This document shows, one piece after another, positions 47,206-58,000 of a stretch of 64,000 bases of DNA. Position numbers and translations under genes: made by a program. The notes beneath the pieces were generated by a model. The model made no database searches, was not told the DNA's origin, and worked only from the letters and a program-made list of their open reading frames with translations. Within the stretch, counting starts at the first letter, position 1. Each line of letters starts with the position of its first letter. The stretch comes from Taeniopygia guttata (Eukaryota; Chordata; Aves; Passeriformes; Estrildidae): NCBI RefSeq assembly GCF_048771995.1, contig NC_133030.1, positions 41,788,001 through 41,852,000 on the forward strand, given 5' to 3'.

Positions 47206-47516
47206 TGTCACTGTTGAGGCAGGACGGGAATGAAGAGACTCTGACCAGAAGGCTGCTGAGAGTAAAACTCTAATTTATTCAAAATACACTGCTCTTTTAT
47301 ACAGAGCTTCACAAAGACCAAATCCATTGGTTCTGAAGTGAAAACAACCTAAAGCATTGGTGCAAAGTGCCTGACGCACAGTGATAGAACTTAACTATAA
47401 ACAATGTGAAAAACAAGAGAGATAAAGAATTATTTACATTCTCTCCAGCTCTTTCTCAGGCATCTGCCTGGCTAGAAACTCTCAGTTTCATTCTTTGACT
47501 GAATCTGAGTCCCACA
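47206..47516 (-). mobile_element. Solo LTR of an endogenous retrovirus, K-type likely
   Basis: This 311-bp segment starts TGTCACTGTTGAGGC, ends CCCACA (TG...CA on the + strand), and is flanked on both sides by the exact 6-bp duplication GTTACC (47200-47205 and 47517-47522). A 6-bp duplication is usual for ERVK-class integration. On the - strand it has TATAAAAG (47300-47293), then AATAAA 14 bases on (47279-47274), then about 68 bases to the end, so the element is oriented on the - strand. No internal viral gene is present, so it is what remains after recombination between two LTRs. It could still supply a promoter or poly(A) site. Confidence 0.75.
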
Positions 47517-47522
47517 GTTACC
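47517..47522. repeat. Target-site duplication, right copy
   Basis: GTTACC follows the terminal CA of the LTR and matches the copy at 47200-47205 without mismatch. Confidence 0.75.
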
Positions 47523-50274
47523 CAAGAAGTGCCAAGAAATCCAGGGGCTACCATATCTCTGAAGAAAACCAGCCCTGGTTTTGCACTTCACTCAGTGAGA
47601 CCCTTACCCCCACCACAGCCTTCCCTTCATTGCACACCTGTGCAAAGCCCCACTGGCTGCTTGTGACTTACCGCTGGCATCTGACGCTGCTCTGGCCTTC
47701 AAATCCAGCACTCACCAAGCCATTGAGAGAACACCCTGATAAGTTGCCCAAGGATTTGCTGTTACCTGCCTGGAGAGGCAGCCCCTTCTGGCAGCAAGCA
47801 GGCATCTGGCAGAGAGAGCCAGTGCATGCAGCCCTGACGTTAGCTCTGAGATAAAAAACCTACTGGAAGGAAAAAATATCTTGGAGGCTGGAAGAGGGAG
47901 AAATGAAATGGAAGAAGCTGGCCATGTGAACTCTGCAAGGGTCTTTCTCCAGACCAAAGGCTGGGATCAAGTCCCAGCATTAGAGACATTTGTCCAAAAA
48001 GCTAATGAGTTACCTCAGTCAGGAGCTAAATCCCAGATATCATAGTATTTTCTGGCCCTCAGATGTGAACCAAAGTGCTTAGGGTCTGTCCTTTGGTCAT
48101 TTTATTTCAGTGTAGGCATCCTAGATTCTCTGCTTGTGTTTGCAGATGCTGTAATTTTGTATGCATTCTCATGAGGCTCGTATAAATAAAAAATATTTCT
48201 TCATCAAATAAGTATCAGTGCATTTCACAGGCTGCAGCTGTAGGTGGTTGCTTGACCTCTGTGAGAAGCCCTGGTTTGCTACATGTTAGACAAACAATTT
48301 TTCTCTGTCTCTTGTGTTTCTCTGCACCTCTTAATTCCTTTATTTTTATTTCTAAAGCAGTCCCATCAAGCTGAATGACTCCTAAATCCCTGTCTCTCTC
48401 TCTCTACATTCTGAAATCCAGATTTAATCCTAGGAGTGCTAATGTTGTCTGAAGCCAGAAGGTAGGCTGCCCACAGTCTCTGCTCCCTCTTCTCCCAAAC
48501 ATCACTTACTTTTTACTTTTCCCAGCTATAAAATATGCTGGGTGAAACACATTAGGTTCCCTTGGTCGATAACCCATCAGTACTCCAGAACACCAGGGAA
48601 GCAGCTATCTTCTGCTTCTTCCAGCTAATTCCCTAAGAACTGTTCTCCTGTCTCCCCTGTTGCCCTGTCAGGTTCTGTTTCTCTCTATCCCTCCCTTGTC
48701 CTTGTCTTGCTTCCAAAGTCTGGCACTGTGCCTCCTTCTGCTCCTTCCCTTAAACTGTGTCCATAATTCTCTTATTTCTTACTCTCTACCTCTTCTTGCT
48801 TTCTTTTTCTAGCCTCTCCACTCTGCTTTCTCCTTACTTCTACCTCTTAATCAATTGCATACTGTCATTTACAACTGTAAGGATGATGAAAGACCAGAGA
48901 TGTGGAAACATCAGGCATCAGTTTCCTACCTGTCCCTTCCCTCCACCCCTCACACCCCAGGCATATTTCATTTTTCCAGGTCTCCTACAGCCAGAGCAGC
49001 AGAGATCCAGCCTGGCTGGGGAGCATTCATGTCATGCCAGCAGATGCAAAACTGATGAAGGATGTCAGAAAGGGCCATCTCCCTTGGCTAAGCTCTTTTG
49101 GGAAGCAGTGATATTACAGCTGGAGCAAGGTGAGGGCTGGCTTTGGCGTGCTTTCCACCCAGCCATCACCAAGTGCTCTGCAGTGATAGGCAAATTCCTT
49201 TATCTCTGTGACACAGATGGAGAAGTTGAAACAAATCATTGGGTTCTGTAATGAATGAGAAGGACACAGGCAGAGTGCTTTCCCTTTATGCTGTGATGGA
49301 AAATATCACTCAAGGGCCCTGGCCTCAGGGACCAACCACAACTGAGCTTGACTCTCCCAGTGGGAGCAGTAGCAAACTTTTCACTGGAAATCTGGAATCT
49401 GCAATGTGAAAATCAGCCTAAACGTCAACACTCTTCTGCCTCCAGCTTGATGCTGAGGTGGCAGGGGACTGACTGACTGGAAGCCCATGCCAAGGCTGAA
49501 CCTTGACTGCAGCGCACTGTCTGCTGGAGAAAGCTGAGGGGAGCAGCCCTTTGGCAGGGAATCTGAACACAGCGATGGATATGACCCAGGCATGGCAAAT
49601 GCCATGAGAGGCAGTCATAGCTCACATAGCCTCACAGAAACTCTCATCTTCTCATTACCCAGACCCCAGGGAACAGACAGATTTATTAAAAGTTGATCTG
49701 AGCAGTCCCTGGACAAACCCAGCCCATCATCTCACCTTGGCCATAGCTACAGGCTAGGCCCACAGAGCCACCAGCTCTGCTCCTGTTCATCCCATTTTCC
49801 TTGCTTTAAAGGAGGAGATTTTATTTACCTCTCTTCATCAAGTGCTTTTTGGCTGTCCCTCTTCTTGAGATACCTGCATCTGTTCTTATATTGCTTGTGT
49901 CATTCTTGATCTCAGTAAATCAAGCAAGTAACCAACTGTTGGCTGAACATTAGCTGTGCTGGAGATGCTTTTCCAGTGGTAAAAGCTGTTTCGATAAGAT
50001 AATGAGAAATTAGTCAAGCATTCATGAACAGATGCTCTTCCTTCTGAAGAACACAGGGCTCACTTCATTGTTTGAACAAATCTTTCTGCTAAGCCACTGC
50101 TAGCTGCTAAGGTGCTGATTTGATGTGACGTGTACCATTTGTCTTCATAACAGTTTCCAAGTTGAGTGCTGCAAACTGAAGCCTCCCGACACCCATGGGC
50201 TGTTTTGGCTGAGTCAGACACACTTTGCAGCAAGTGCCTTCAGTAGATGAAAATAAAACTTCTTGACCTGGTCC

Positions 50275-50319
50275 AGGAGGCCACCACATTGAAAGTGGTG
50301 GCCTCCTCATTTCAATGTG
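50275..50319. repeat. Two overlapping, mutually exclusive inverted repeats
   Basis: AGGAGGCCACCAC (50275-50287) pairs exactly with GTGGTGGCCTCCT (50295-50307). CACATTGAAA (50285-50294) pairs exactly with TTTCAATGTG (50310-50319). The two stems share bases 50285-50287 and interleave, so only one can form at a time. It is intergenic, with no known RNA family recognised. Confidence 0.85.
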
Positions 50320-50886
50320 TCCCCACCACTCCTCCTGCAGCGCCGCTAGGCACTTGGCCACTATGTGTGAGATCCACAAAGCCAGTGGTTGTTCTTGTGT
50401 TGGATCTGAGGAGCACATAGACCAGACCTCTCTTTTCTTTCCTCTGTGGAAAACACGCACAGCTCTCCACAAGGGCACAGTGTGACATGACAATGGAGGG
50501 TTATCTTCACAGTTGGTCATCTTCATGGCAGTGGCCCAAAGGTGTGGATACCCAAACAGGGACAGACACCTAGATCCAGCATTTCTGTCCATTTGCAATA
50601 ATGAGTGAGAAATTTAATGTCTTCTCAAGAGGGCCAACTCAAAAAAGCAGGTCAGTGCTGGTTCAACCATATGATACAAAGCTATGCTAGCTTCACCTGA
50701 TATTTGTAGGGAGAAATGAAAAAAATAGATTTTCTTTTGAGTATCAGGAATCCTTGTGAAAAAAAAAGAATGTATCCAAACAACTAGCATTTCTGGAATA
50801 AAAGCAAACACTTGAGTTTGGAGGCTCAGTGGCTTCATTCACATAGATCAAATTCTCTATAAAAAGTTGATAAATTGATACTTCTG

Positions 50887-50919
50887 CTTGTGAATCCAAA
50901 AGCTACAGCTTTTCACAAG
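50887..50919. repeat. Bulged inverted repeat
   Basis: CTTGTG (50887-50892) pairs with CACAAG (50914-50919), and AAAAGCT (50898-50904) pairs with AGCTTTT (50907-50913). The five bases AATCC bulge out on one side. The 13 bases GAATCCAAAAGCT (50892-50904) also occur at 5302-5314 in the VRTN intron hairpin. Confidence 0.75.
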
Positions 50920-51408
50920 TGGTCTGGATGAACCCGGGCTCTCAAGACCCTTATTTAGTATCTGTCAGGCTCTAGTCATTTATTCTTGTCCAGCCTCTCA
51001 AAGCTTTAAACGTCAAGCACAGACCCATGCTGCTCACTCCATGGGGTCTTTTTTCTAGGCTTAGCACAGCTTTGTCCTGCTGAAATCCTGGCCACTTGCA
51101 CCAATACATAAAAAAGAGGTAATTCTCCTGAATGTATGGGTCTTGCCATTGTTTTTACATCTCTGAAGCTATCTTGTATTGCAGTTCTTTTATTTGCTAC
51201 AAGCATGTAGTGTGTATGAAGCTATAACCCAGTCCATTCTTTTTCTTCAAGGTTGCACACCCAAAGCTCTAGTTTTTTAGCCCCACTTCTCTCCCTACAT
51301 TCATTCCTTGTTGTCTGATGTGAACCCAGTCATGGACATCATGGGGCACAGGAAACAATTATAAGGAGCAGAAAAGCCTCTACACACAGTGGGAGCAGCT
51401 TTCTAATT

Positions 51409-51459
51409 CAGAGCCCTTATTATAGATCAGAGCCCTTATTATAGATCAGAGCCCATAAA
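51409..51459. repeat. 19-bp tandem repeat, about 2.6 copies
   Basis: The unit CAGAGCCCTTATTATAGAT starts at 51409 and 51428. A third, broken copy (CAGAGCCCATAA) starts at 51447. It is a short local duplication in intergenic DNA. Confidence 0.9.
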
Positions 51460-51553
51460 ATTCAAAGTCCATATAGACCATAAGAGACTGTGTGGTCTCT
51501 GGATTTCCTCTGAAGCATGCTATGGCAAGTAGAAACATACATGTCTGTCATGT

Positions 51554-51573
51554 AAAAAAAAAAAAAAAAAAAA
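51554..51573 (+). repeat. A20 homopolymer
   Basis: Twenty consecutive A. It may be the tail of a retroposed sequence, but the bases before it match no element I recognise and I see no flanking duplication. Confidence 0.9.
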
Positions 51574-53005
51574 TTTAACTCCTGCCAGCAGCCTGGGGTG
51601 GACCAGTGTAGTAGAAAGATGGGTGTCTGAAGCTGGGACTAGGTTAAGGCAGGACGCATTAGCCCAGACACTTTTACATCTGGGTTCTGCAGCAGCAACA
51701 GATGACTTGATTAGGATTGGTGCTGGATCTCCAGGGCTGGTTGGACTAATTTTCTCTCTTGACCTGAAAATGCACTCTCATCTCTCAGAAAACTTCTTTC
51801 TGTGTCCATGGGCATCTTCTCACTCACTGATTTACCTTGTACTGTAGTGGAAGTCTTAACAGGCAAAGGGGTCCAGCACGCAGGACACAACTTATTCTGA
51901 GAGATGTTTCTAATCAAAGTCATTGCCTCTACAAAGCAGAATGACCCTATATCCTTGGGAAGCCCCCGGTTTTGTGAGAATGTACCTGACCAGGTTACAT
52001 TTCATGGCACTGTTTCCCCTGTGGCTATGTGGTGCAGGTGGCAGAGCAGGGATTTCTTTACCTGGTATCCTGTTTCTACCTCTACTTCCCATACTGGACC
52101 CATCCTTTCCTGACACCTCTTCCTTGGGGTGTGCAGAACATTACCTGGATCTGCTTTACAAAGCGGTTTGCACCACACTTGGTGCTTCCTGATCATCCAT
52201 CGTGGCAATGATGAAGAAGCAGCCCCTCCTCAGTGTTCCCAACAGAGGAGACTGATATTTGTTGTTTCCCCTCTGCTTTCTGCTGTCAGAGATTCACACA
52301 CCTCACTGCCCCAGCCCGACAGTTCATCAATGCCATGGGAAGTTTGCAAGACCCATCAAAGCTGGGGATTAGGGTCTTCACAAGACACCAGCTTTCAGCT
52401 GAATGCACCCCCAACTCCACTGGCAAATCTGCAGCAGCAGTGACCCAATTTCCTCTCTCTCCACCACTCGACCTTAGACAAGAGCATGGGATTTATTATG
52501 CTGGGATTTGTGTTCCTAAGCATGAGGATGTTGCTATTATCAGCAGTTGACAGGCCATCAAGAAAACATTGCTGTCAAAGTGACAAGCCAGTGGTTAGCA
52601 TTTTCTAAAACCCCCATTTGATGGCAAACAGGAGAAGGAGTACAGCTCCTGCCCATGAATGAAGATTCCTGGAGACCTAGGGGGATCATCCCTTGACCAG
52701 GATGGGACATGGGTCTCAGCTCTCCAGTATCATTGCTGCAGGATGAACCATTTCTGATCTGGCTGCTGTGCCCTGCTGCTGGCAGGAAGAAGCCCTGGCT
52801 GCCTTGCCAAAGACTTTTTTTGCTTGGTGAGAGATAATGACAGTCAATGTGCTGGGGCTGTCCTCCATGCCAGCATCCTGTTTTTTGGAAGAATGTGTGT
52901 TAGGCTTGAATAGTGTCTAAGCACAGCAGAAGAGGTCTCAGCATGGAGCATTAGGCCCACAGGCTTCCTAATCTGAGAATTACCTAGGAATGGCTACTAG
53001 CCAGA

Positions 53006-53025
53006 TTTTTTTTTTTTTTTTTTTT
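53006..53025 (+). repeat. T20 homopolymer
   Basis: Twenty consecutive T, followed by an AT-rich stretch with TTAATTAAAACTAATTA. No associated element was recognised. Confidence 0.9.
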
Positions 53026-54297
53026 CATTTTAATTAAAACTAATTATTTCTTGTTAAGCCTCCTTTTCAAAATTTAGGACCACAATTCTTGGCATGCTGT
53101 TTGCCCTGATGATGAAGACACTCTTACATTGTGTCCTCAATTCTTCAGAGGAGGATGCCCTGCCAGAAGATCAAGGGGCCATCACACACACAACACTGCC
53201 AGGCTGGCAAAGAGGAGGTCACCTGCACATCCATTATTTAAAGCAGAGCCCGGACAGACTTCTCCCTTGAGTTCTCTTGAGCTGGGCTGCTCTAAAATGC
53301 AATTGTTTGAAATGTCATGTCAGAAGGACCTTTACCAGCAACTGCTGAAAAAGAGACGTTTTGGAAGGATGCATGTGTTTTAGATCTTTTTAGGGGTTGG
53401 TGTCGCAGGGGAATGGGCTGTTTCCATCACTTTTTGTCTGTTTTCTCTAGGTCAAGGCAGTTCATAGCTGTTTGATTACTTTTCATAACGAATATGGGGT
53501 TTCTGTCTGAAACAAAGCCAGTGCACAGGATGTAAAGTGCTCTACCACAAGGGAAACTAGCCTAAGGTTTCAAGGTATTGAATTGCTCCCTTGTGTACAT
53601 GGGTGTTTTTTCTTTAAAAATGTGTCACAAAGTAATGGAGACCAAAAAAAAAAAGAAAGAGAGGAAAAAAGTGATGAAGTCCATTTGTGATTTGAACAGG
53701 CACATCCAAATATTAAAGACAGATTTTAGAACTTATATCCTCTTTTTAGAAAATCTTTCATCTCTGTGAGGTGCTTTAGTGAAGTGCCCAGAGGTATTAA
53801 AAGACTGGGGATGATGCATGACCCTGGCTCTGAATGAGCACCCTTGGCTGAAGCTTCATCATAGAAAATCAGAAGCCACCTATTCCCTAAAATCAGATTT
53901 TCTGAAGCCTGTTTTTTACATCCAGGCAGTGTCTGCAGCATTAGACAGGACACAGAGTAAAAACTCAGCTCTGCTGTTGGCAGGCAGGGGGTGAGCTGGA
54001 GCTGTCCTCTTTAATGGGGAAGGAAACCAAATGAATCCTGTTCAGACTCAAAGCCTACCATCAGAGGAAGGCTGAGAGGTCAGTGGAGAACTGCTCTACA
54101 CAGCCACATTTTTGTTGTATTAATTCCCCTGCTGCCCAGTCAGAGGATTCAAGAGCAAATCCATTTTGCAACTAACATATAAATAGAGAAAACATTTTAA
54201 AAAATGGTGGGAACCAATATCACCATGGCAAAAGTCTGCATCACCCAGCTTTGCTTTTCTCAGGAACAAGGCTACCTTTCCAGGGTGATATCCTGGT

Positions 54298-54321
54298 ACT
54301 TGTTCTCAACAGAGAACAAGT
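54298..54321. repeat. Inverted repeat, exact 10-bp arms, 4-base loop
   Basis: ACTTGTTCTC (54298-54307) and GAGAACAAGT (54312-54321) are exact reverse complements around AACA. The arms contain TGTTCT and AGAACA, the two halves of a steroid-receptor element, but arranged back to back with a 6-base gap, not in the canonical inverted order. Confidence 0.85.
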
Positions 54322-55000
54322 CCTTGAAAGCAACAGATACTAAATAGGGATTTCACTGATGGGGCTGACTCAAACTTAGTGTTGAGCATTACACTGGAGC
54401 TACTAGTCTGGGGCAGAGTTCCTACCCTCTTGCCTTATTTCAGAGAGCAAGGATGGCAGGTTTTTCTCCCAAAACCTTTCCTACAATCTCAGTTGGAAAA
54501 GAAAGACCCCTTGTTTCAGTCACAGTCAGAGATTCAGAAGATTAGAGAAAAAAATGGTAAATTACTATTTTTATCAGTTAGATAGAGATCAACTTTTTCT
54601 GCCTTGAATGAGCTTCTCTTTTTTCTCTTGCTAATAAAGAAACTTGCACAACGGTTTCCCAATTAACTGGGGGTGGCATGCATGTTAACTGCTGAACTGC
54701 ATTAAATTATTATTACTTTATATTTTCATTATTAGAAAGTTGGGGTAAAATTTAGCTGTCATCTCACGAAGCTGAGGCTTGAGTTCTACTTTCCCAGTGT
54801 TTTGTCTGTTCATCTTTGCAGGCAACTGCATGGACCTAGTGAAGCAGCACAGTCTGATGGCTTGGGAAGGGCAGCATAACTATCAGGAACTGTTTCCCTT
54901 CTCCCATTTGAACATCCTCTTTCTGCTGCTGATGTGGAGTTCTGTCTTTGAAGGTTCTTGCCATAGGAATTACTGTTGCAGGGGATTTCCAGCCCTGTGA

Positions 55001-58000
55001 AAGCCTCCATCATCACTCTGTTAGGAAGTACAGAGCTCACCATCAAAAGCTGAGGCTGGTGCCTGCTCCCCCCCTCCCCAAAAGAGGGACTTTGGTTGAA
55101 CTATTTGGCTCCAGAAAGGTTCTGTGAGGGATCCATAAGACTGCAGAGAGGACTAGCACCCTGATCCCATAAGGGCTAGAGGAGCTGAGGACCAGAGCCC
55201 AGGACTGGCTTTGGTGCAGCCACTGGGATGGGGGAGCACCAGTTGGGGAAGTGGGTGCAGCAATGCACAGGACTTGGGGTAACAGGGAGGTGCCAGACAA
55301 ATGTAACAGGGAGGTGCAAGATGAAGGGAAGCAAAACCTGACCAGAGCTGCTCTGAGCACCTAAGGACCATCAAGGAGCACCCAAGTTCAGGCAGTGGCT
55401 GACAGTGCTGTCCTGACCCTGTCTTTAGCCTCACTGCTGCAGAGCCCAAGTTCTGGGTACTCCTCCTGTGGAGCTTGCTCAGCCTGCAGACGAGTGCTAA
55501 AGAAAGGAGGCCTTACTCCTAGTGCCTTGAGATGCAGGGATAGCTAAAGGGAAGTGGCAGGAGGCTGCAGTTGTTGCCACACTGAGTGAGGTGATATTAG
55601 ACCTGCCTCTCAGCATGACTGCAAGCAGGACTATGCAGGGCAGACTCTTCTGTGGTAATTCCATTTGTCTCATATTTATCTCTCTTTTGCTACCTTGCCT
55701 GGTCTTCTCCTACAGGACCTCTTTCTCTGACTCATCTCCTTTTTCTTCTTACTGCAGGACTCTTGCATCCCTTCTCCCACCTTCTGGCTGGTCCCAGTAT
55801 TTTTCCTCCTTTTCTGACACTTCCTTTTTCCCTGTGCCCCCATCCCTGTTTGGAGTTTCCAGATGCCAACACACCAATGCTACATGTGACAAGGTCAGTT
55901 TTCTGATCCTCCTTCACACCTAACCCCACTATTGCTGACTATAAAGAGGCAAGAAAGAAAAGGTAGATAGTTGCCCTCCTGGGAATAGAGAAATGCTTGG
56001 GCTGGGTGACCCAGGCATTGGATCTGTTGGAAAGGGTTCTGCTCTGATCCAGGATGGGAAAGCTTCATTGCCATTGACTTTTACTGTCTCTGTTGGGCTG
56101 GTCTCCATGGTCTCAGCTGAGTCCTCGCTAGAGGTGATCCTCAGGCTCTGGGGCTGAGCACAGGCACCCCCTTGGAGGTGGATGGTGTCCTCTGTGCAGG
56201 TCTTCAATGATAGTTTTGCTGGCCTTGAAGACAGACTGATGTTTGACAGAGAACCTGTTATCTCTGCTTTACAAGTGCCAAGCAGCAGAGTGCCCACAGC
56301 CAGCAGCGCCCACTCTCCAGGCCAAAGAGAGAGACTGTGGCTGTGGCCACACGGTGGGGGGATTCCTGGACATCACCTTGGTGGGCAACAAGCTTCAAAG
56401 GACCTGCCTGTCAACCTGCCTCCACAGCATGCCAGCCCAGGCCCCTTCCCGGGTCGCACGACCCACAAGAACATGTGTTTTGGGATGTTTTTAGCTGATC
56501 CTGTGTGGGCTGCTCTGGTTGAAGTGCCTGCCAAGCCAGGGCCCCTTCACTGCCAGCACACTGCTGACAGTACAAGTTCCCACAGCTGGCCCTGCCAACC
56601 CACTCACTCACACTTATTGGAAAAAATAATTGGATGGATTGAAGTGCAGCACCGTTTTACTTAACAGATAAGAAATTTCATATCTGCCCTGATTAAGAGC
56701 TAGGAGATACAAGCTAGCTCCAGAGGCAGCAGCAGAGGCAATTTCATTTCACTTCTGCTGACAGAGAAAGAAGTTTGAGGGGCTGAGCACTGCTGCAGTT
56801 TGCTGAATTAATGTCACCACAGGAGGGACCTGCCTGCTCCCAGTGGGCATGGGGGTACTGAGGAGCTCAGGGATACTGAGGAGCTTGGCCAGGAAGGCAT
56901 CATGCCAGTAGCTGTCATCTGGGAGTGAACACAACATGAGGGCTTGTGGCAGTGTGAAATGCTCATCCTCCTGCTGAGCACTTGGAGGGCAGAGGGTTCC
57001 CAGGCTCTTGCTGCCTGTGCTGGTGGTACCTGGCACTTCATCGCCTCTGCTCTTTCATAATAATTGCAGAACACCCAGACTGGTAAAGAAAATCATAGTC
57101 AGGCTGAAGCCCTTATAGCACGAGGGTATGTTTAAGCTTGGTGTCACCCTGTGTCAGATGTGTAGCACTTTTGCGATGTCTTTCACACCTCAGCATGACA
57201 AAATGTCTTTATTAGATGTATTGCCTAATTCTCTTGGAACTGAAGTCTCTACTTCTTTCTGGCTGTCCTGCTGCCACAGACCATGTGAAATGGGCTGTGT
57301 CACAGTGCAGTGAGCTCTGCACATGGGCCAGAACTCAAATCACATCACAGCAGGGGCACATGGGCTTGAGCATCTCTGTCCTCAGCAGTGGCCCGAGGTA
57401 CGCAGCAAGTCCATGTACTCACCAAGGTAGGCTGGATGTCCTTCATGATGCAGAGGCCAGCTGGCCAGGACCAAATTGGTCTCAGTAGTCCTAGCATCCA
57501 ACAGGGCAAAGCTCAAGTGGGGAAAATTTGGGCAGCTCTCTAATTCTGCAGCCAAAGCTGGAGTAGGTGAGTGTTCAGGTATGAACAGGAGGCATGAAGA
57601 GAAGGACCTTTGCCTGTACTTAGAGTGAAACCAGTGAAGTTATTAATTGCCATCAGCATGATGAGCCAGAGCAGGATGCTACACTTAGCTGGGAGAAGTG
57701 GCATTTGAGATTGAGGCAGTGAAGTTAGAAGGAGATATAAATGACAGCATCTATGAAATTACTCCTCAAACACAGGGTTCTCAGAGTGGGGACAGAGCAG
57801 GAGGAGACATGTGCAGCACTGAGGACCAGACTGCTTGTTTCCTGATAGCACAAGCACTTGTCATGCAGACAGTGCTGTCAGTCTTCATATCATTCCTAAG
57901 GTCATGGAGTTTGACACCCCTCCTTTGAGGCCAGTGTCTACAGGCATATTTCTGTGAGCTGCAAATAAAAATTTTCCTAGATTTTAATATTTTTTATACA

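Larger units (their letters stand above)
45201..55000. other. Intergenic DNA, middle part
   Basis: No coding exon was recognised. The stretch holds the palindromic homeodomain-type element at 45204-45231, a solo LTR at 47206-47516, overlapping inverted repeats at 50275-50319, a 19-bp tandem repeat at 51409-51459, an A20 run at 51554-51573, and a T20 run at 53006-53025. The longest open frames here (for example 46.25-46.85 kb) have no domain and no splice support. Confidence 0.5.

Noticed and set aside
55929..56297. 122-codon - strand frame with protein-like composition
   Set aside because: It has Ser/Thr/Pro-rich stretches but no recognisable domain and no clear splice signals or poly(A) context. 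A translated search against bird proteins would settle it.
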